A stretch of 6,130 bases of DNA from Bacteroidota bacterium (GTDB lineage Bacteria; Bacteroidota; Bacteroidia; Bacteroidales; UBA10428), in assembly GCA_029268165.1 (NCBI GenBank), contig JAJUGM010000215.1:1-6130 (forward strand), written 5' to 3'. The translations under genes and the position numbers were made by a program. Below, one piece after another: positions 6,082 to 6,130 of this stretch. Below the pieces are notes generated by a model. It searched no databases, was not told where the DNA came from, and was given only the letters and a program-made list of their open reading frames with translations. Numbering within the stretch: position 1 is the first letter of the stretch; every line of letters starts with the position of its first letter.

Positions 6082-6130
6082 GAGCAGAAAAACATTAAAG
6101 ATTCAAGGTTATACACCAGAACAAATTAAA
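6080..6130 (+). CDS. Start of an IS630-like transposase (cut by the window edge)
   Basis: Only 17 codons are visible: MSRKTLKIQGYTPEQIK. This opening resembles the N-terminus of IS630-family transposases of Bacteroidetes, where a short basic stretch and a GYTxEQIK helix begin the helix-turn-helix DNA-binding region. The start is supported by the exact -7 box 20 bases upstream. The catalytic DDE domain lies beyond the window, so the family call is tentative; another HTH protein would fit such a short stretch. The damaged gene ending right beside it supports a mobile element. The ATG is partly paired in the upstream hairpin. Confidence 0.55.
   Translation, partial: MSRKTLKIQGYTPEQIK

Noticed and set aside
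1..6130. CRISPR array, tRNA or rRNA genes, or riboswitch
   Set aside because: No spaced repeats, cloverleaf-like segments with a CCA-proximal pattern, or conserved RNA motifs were seen on either strand.

Overview
The window looks like a chromosomal segment of a Bacteroidota (Bacteroidetes) bacterium. The evidence is an AT-rich sequence with A-rich start regions lacking clear Shine-Dalgarno motifs, a textbook Bacteroidetes -7 box (TAACTTTG) before the last gene, and typical families: a LolC/E-like permease, a NamZ (DUF1343) lipoprotein, a GldL-like K-x-x-HW membrane protein, and a Bacteroidetes-style small antitoxin paired with MazF. All calls come from reading the sequence; no database search was possible.

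Layout. At the left edge is the N-terminal part of a LolC/LolE-type ABC permease on the minus strand (about 1-334). A short divergent spacer carrying a perfect 15-bp palindrome separates it from a plus-strand lipoprotein of the exo-N-acetylmuramidase NamZ family (402-1574). Next comes a type II toxin-antitoxin pair: an intact 70-aa antitoxin (1695-1907) overlapping by 14 nt a MazF/PemK toxin (1894-2241). The toxin is full length except for one in-frame TAA where a lysine codon is expected. Positions 2242-2543 hold no intact gene, but show shifted fragments that read like part of a short-chain dehydrogenase. A major facilitator transporter (2544-3743) is again complete except for one in-frame TGA, replacing the glycine of its DRLGKG motif. 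An intact 631-aa GT-C glycosyltransferase with C-terminal TPRs, resembling TMTC O-mannosyltransferases, follows (3803-5698). The minus strand of 5681-6017 holds a broken GldL-like membrane protein gene. At the right edge an IS630-like transposase begins (6080-), with a 17-bp hairpin covering its promoter and start codon.

Interpretation. The outer-envelope genes at the left (lipoprotein-export permease, peptidoglycan-fragment hydrolase) and the large glycosyltransferase look functional. Between and beside them are four damaged reading frames: toxin, dehydrogenase relic, transporter and GldL-like relic. The last probably lost its 5' end at the mobile element. No new multi-gene system is evident. 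The most interesting material is this mosaic of fresh and old gene decay, especially an intact antitoxin next to a toxin silenced by one nonsense codon, and the hairpin over the transposase start.
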